The translations under genes were made by a program, and so were the position numbers. From assembly GCA_030654175.1 (NCBI GenBank), contig JAURXZ010000042.1, positions 248,001-312,000 on the forward strand: a stretch of 64,000 nucleotides of DNA, given 5' to 3'. The notes below the pieces were generated by a model. The model worked only from the letters and a program-made list of their open reading frames with translations. It was not told the DNA's origin and ran no database searches. Of the stretch, positions 62,401-64,000 are shown piece by piece. Numbering within the stretch: the first letter of the stretch is position 1; each line of letters starts with the position of its first letter. The stretch is from Bacteroidia bacterium. Lineage in GTDB: Bacteria > Bacteroidota > Bacteroidia > 2-12-FULL-35-15.

Positions 62401-64000
62401 AGCTCAGTCGCCCTTAGGTTGCGTGGATACAGCTACTTACCCTTTAAGTGTTTTTTACAAACCGGATGCAAATTTTAATTTGAGCAGCAACGCTGGCTGT
62501 CCGCCATTTCCTGTGAACTTTAACAATACCTCTGTTGGCGCTTTTAATAACGACTGGACCTTCGGGGATGGAAGCATTTCAAACGGGGTGATAAGCCCAA
62601 GCCATACTTATTTAAATACAACCGCAAATCCCATCACCAATAATGTGCAATTAATAGTTACAACCACTAATTCATGCAAGGATACCTTGATCAGTCCGCT
62701 TACAGTTTATCCTAAGGTAACACCTGCTTTTACAGGACAAGCTGATGGCTGTAGTCCTTTAAATATAGTTTTTAGTAACCAGTCAACCAATGCGGATTTT
62801 TATAGCTGGGAATTCGGTGATGGAGCAGTGTCCTCGCAAACTACTACTTCTCATACTTACATTAATAACACAACAATTAATGATAGTTTAAATATCATTT
62901 TAACAGCCTCGTCCAATTTTGGATGTTCTGATTCTATTCAACAACCTTTGAAAGTATTTTATAAACCCGCTGCAAATTTTAATATCAATTCCACGGCAGG
63001 TTGCCATCCATTAAGCATTTCTTTTTCTGATCAGTCGAGTGGAGGGATCTATTATTTCTGGGATTTCGGAGATGCTTCTCCTCTAGACAGTACAATAAAC
63101 CCTTCTCATATTTATACAAATTTCACTTCTGCCTCTATCACATACGTTGCTAAATTAAAAATAACCACCCTTAATGGTTGTGTTGATAGCATTACAAAAA
63201 ACATTACTGTTTATCCTCATGTAATAGCGGCCTTTACAGGTCAGGCTAATGGATGTAGTCCATTAACGTTAAGTTTAACAAATCAATCAACAAACACAAA
63301 CACTTACAGCTGGGATCTTGGAGATGGAACACTGTCTACACAAACTAATTTAACACATACGTATGTAAATAATTCTTCTGCAAATATTGATTACACCATT
63401 TTATTAAGTGCAACTTCTTCTTTGGGCTGTGTGGATACACAAACAACTGTCGTGAATGTAAAGTTTAAGCCCGCTGCCATTTTTAGCCTGAACACCAATG
63501 CAGGCTGCAGCCCATTATTAGTAAACCTTACAAATCAGTCAACGAATGCTTTAAGTCATGAATGGAATTTTGGCGATAGTTCACCATTCGAAAATTCACT
63601 AAACACATCTCATACGTATATAAATGGAACAGCTGCAACAATTACAAACAACATTGTTTATATAGTTATTGCAAACAATGGATGTGCGGATACGGCTGTG
63701 AATTCAGTATCCATCTATCCAAAAGTTACAAGCGCATTTACAAACCCAACACTCGGGTGCAGCCCTTTTACGGTAGACTTTGCGAACCAGTCTGTTAATG
63801 CGGACACGTACCTTTGGGATTTTGGTAACGGAAGTTTTTCCTCACAAGCTACACCTTCAAATACGTATATTAATTCAACAACAAGCGATCAGGTTAATAC
63901 CATTCAATTAATAGCTTCTTCTAATTTAGGGTGTGCTGATACAGTAACCAACACCACAACAGTTGCATACCAGCCAATAGCAGCCTTTTCGGCTACCCCC
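59492..64000 (+). CDS. Large PKD-repeat secreted protein (3' partial)
   Basis: 1503 codons are visible with no stop; the right edge cuts it. Signal peptide (about 1-22, ending GLKAQ). It is then made of Ig-like PKD domains with the motif W-x-F-G-D-G (for example WDFGDGS, WNFGDGT); I count 17 such motifs. From 62207 the domains alternate between two forms, type A (YPKVTAAFTN) and type B (FYKPAANFN), in exact 504-nt units. Conserved Cys pairs (GCSPL and GC.DT) suggest disulfides. Such proteins are Bacteroidota surface adhesins, often ending in a T9SS tail, which would lie outside the window. No promoter box is evident in the 263 bases upstream. Confidence 0.9.
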   Translation, partial: MKKKVIYILILLTFIGFGLKAQCPQFFNGAGVASSNPYWIGCSGGNFTIFVQPTIAIIGGYTIDWGDGTNSPGVNLIPPAFISHTYTAAIDTFPVIITTTSPACTISGVVVMELTPSASIQIPLGSPISGCTPASFNFQNSSTNISETTRFTWTFGDGSTAQIFNSTNVGQILSHTYVPGTSNCNMAVTLRAENYCNAGNPSTNIYQPIQVWDRDVVSITPDALIKCAPSNTFHFDNTTNLNCSALGNTQQRYEYWNFGDHWGLGYDSIINWQPFNPPNRAGYDLTYPGLGTYSVLLKDSSFCGVDQDIITVQIIAPPVANLSLSADSICNGQSITATNLSTGTANQFIWDFGDGSALVTVSTTATQTHTYSTVGTFTVTLIANISGASGCTSSASEQVTIKPTPTADFNLGSNNYCDAGTETFINTSSGAIASYSWTFGNGNFSTDQNPLPESYTGAATYNVILNITGTNGCLASRTKPVRVYPSPNAQINPFSVCKGISGTFSDASTTATGNPLTSWLWNFGDGTATSGSQNPAHTFADSGYYNVKLTVTTAYCNNKDSISARVNPLPVSNYLKSVNSGCTPLIVSFTNQSTGASTYSWNFGDGSSTSTAVNPNHTFTNSQTNDTTYTITLTATSSFGCIKTFSSTVTVFHAAHASFTSDYLINCSPLPVQFTNTSTGAIDYSWDFGDGTAASISPNPNHVFVNNTSFLQTYITTLTISSLNGCTNSAVQNILVYPSPNFSFLALPADTGCSPLSISFNAASGGAVYQWDFGDGSTSLTQSPNHTFINNGITNLVRYVQLITTSPFSCKDTSDLNVLIYPNPSANFTQSASLGCSPLIVSFTDNSTIANTSLWDFDDGTSSTAVNPIHTFVNNTSATIIFNVMLQVETVPGCIDTMIRPVEVFPKVTAAFTNPTSACSPLSTVMINNSTNATIYNWNFGDGALSTQTNPSHIYINSGSSNISYTLTLAAQSPLGCVDTATYPLSVFYKPDANFNLSSNAGCPPFPVNFNNTSVGAFNNDWTFGDGSISNGVISPSHTYLNTTANPITNNVQLIVTTTNSCKDTLISPLTVYPKVTPAFTGQADGCSPLNIVFSNQSTNADFYSWEFGDGAVSSQTTTSHTYINNTTINDSLNIILTASSNFGCSDSIQQPLKVFYKPAANFNINSTAGCHPLSISFSDQSSGGIYYFWDFGDASPLDSTINPSHIYTNFTSASITYVAKLKITTLNGCVDSITKNITVYPHVIAAFTGQANGCSPLTLSLTNQSTNTNTYSWDLGDGTLSTQTNLTHTYVNNSSANIDYTILLSATSSLGCVDTQTTVVNVKFKPAAIFSLNTNAGCSPLLVNLTNQSTNALSHEWNFGDSSPFENSLNTSHTYINGTAATITNNIVYIVIANNGCADTAVNSVSIYPKVTSAFTNPTLGCSPFTVDFANQSVNADTYLWDFGNGSFSSQATPSNTYINSTTSDQVNTIQLIASSNLGCADTVTNTTTVAYQPIAAFSATP
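62207..64000 (+). repeat. 168-residue (504-nt) two-domain super-repeat
   Basis: Type A PKD units begin at the Pro codon at 62207, 62711, 63215 and 63719; type B units at 62462, 62966, 63470 and 63974. Every interval is 504 nt, with no indel, while the nucleotide sequence between copies is diverged. Confidence 0.85.

Noticed and set aside
62207..64000. Regular 504-nt spacing considered as a CRISPR-like or tandem satellite array
   Set aside because: The periodic DNA is protein-coding throughout, unit DNA is diverged, and the motif is the PKD domain.

Overview
The window is a chromosomal segment of a low-GC, Gram-negative member of the Bacteroidota. The evidence is: a protein with a type IX secretion C-terminal tail (40204-41502); a CarboxypepD_reg/TonB-type outer-membrane receptor with a secreted M43 metalloprotease beside it; several SPII lipoproteins; a giant PKD-repeat surface protein; repeated promoter -7 boxes of the Bacteroidota form TAnnTTTG; and weak or absent Shine-Dalgarno sequences. 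I see no phage, insertion sequence, CRISPR array or rRNA. One tRNA (Arg-CCU) is present.

Layout. (1) 1-9764: the end of a lipid/pigment-type biosynthetic region. It holds a fused MMPL exporter / lysophospholipid acyltransferase / methyltransferase (cut by the left edge) and a CrtI-like FAD oxidoreductase on +, facing a tight four-gene minus operon (C45 acyltransferase, PaaK-like adenylating enzyme, acyltransferase, second CrtI-like oxidoreductase). The gene set is of the kind found in flexirubin/aryl-polyene clusters. (2) 10111-13765: a TerB-like small protein, a DUF3108 protein, polyprenyl diphosphate synthase and RfbA. (3) 14037-19912: envelope proteins (OmpA-like, Asn/Ser/Asp-rich small membrane protein, M43 protease, outer-membrane beta-barrel receptor, membrane-GNAT fusion). 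(4) 20065-28869: tRNA-Arg, a bPH2 protein, dipeptidyl-peptidase IV, MetG, M20 peptidase, LD-carboxypeptidase, PAS-SpoIIE phosphatase. (5) 29329-31622: PfkA and a THUMP RNA methyltransferase. (6) 32058-36789: a lipoprotein, a secreted protein and a large TerB-ABCG transporter. (7) 36883-47393: HrpB, AcpS, a T9SS-tailed esterase, a DAO-type oxidoreductase, Mfd, GNAT, and a SlyD-like FKBP. (8) 47564-52058: a lipoprotein resembling cholesterol-dependent cytolysins but ending before domain 4, a LEA-2 lipoprotein, an M20 dipeptidase, a multi-pass membrane protein. (9) 52384-59228: RsmB-type methyltransferase, a Lys/Ala-rich mini-histone, dipeptide epimerase, lipoproteins, glutaryl-CoA-dehydrogenase-like enzyme, rhodanese. 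(10) 59492-64000: a PKD-repeat protein running off the right edge.

The most notable observations are the domain-4-less cytolysin-like lipoprotein; palindromic repeat elements, one in-frame inside mfd and a half copy inside hrpB matching an intact intergenic copy; an exact 504-nt (168-residue) two-domain super-repeat in the PKD protein; the trifunctional lipid/pigment fusion with its NTN-hydrolase operon; a TerB-ABCG module; and a divergent gene pair sharing the same apparently leaderless promoter-start string. The functions are inferred from motifs and recalled family features; no database search was possible.
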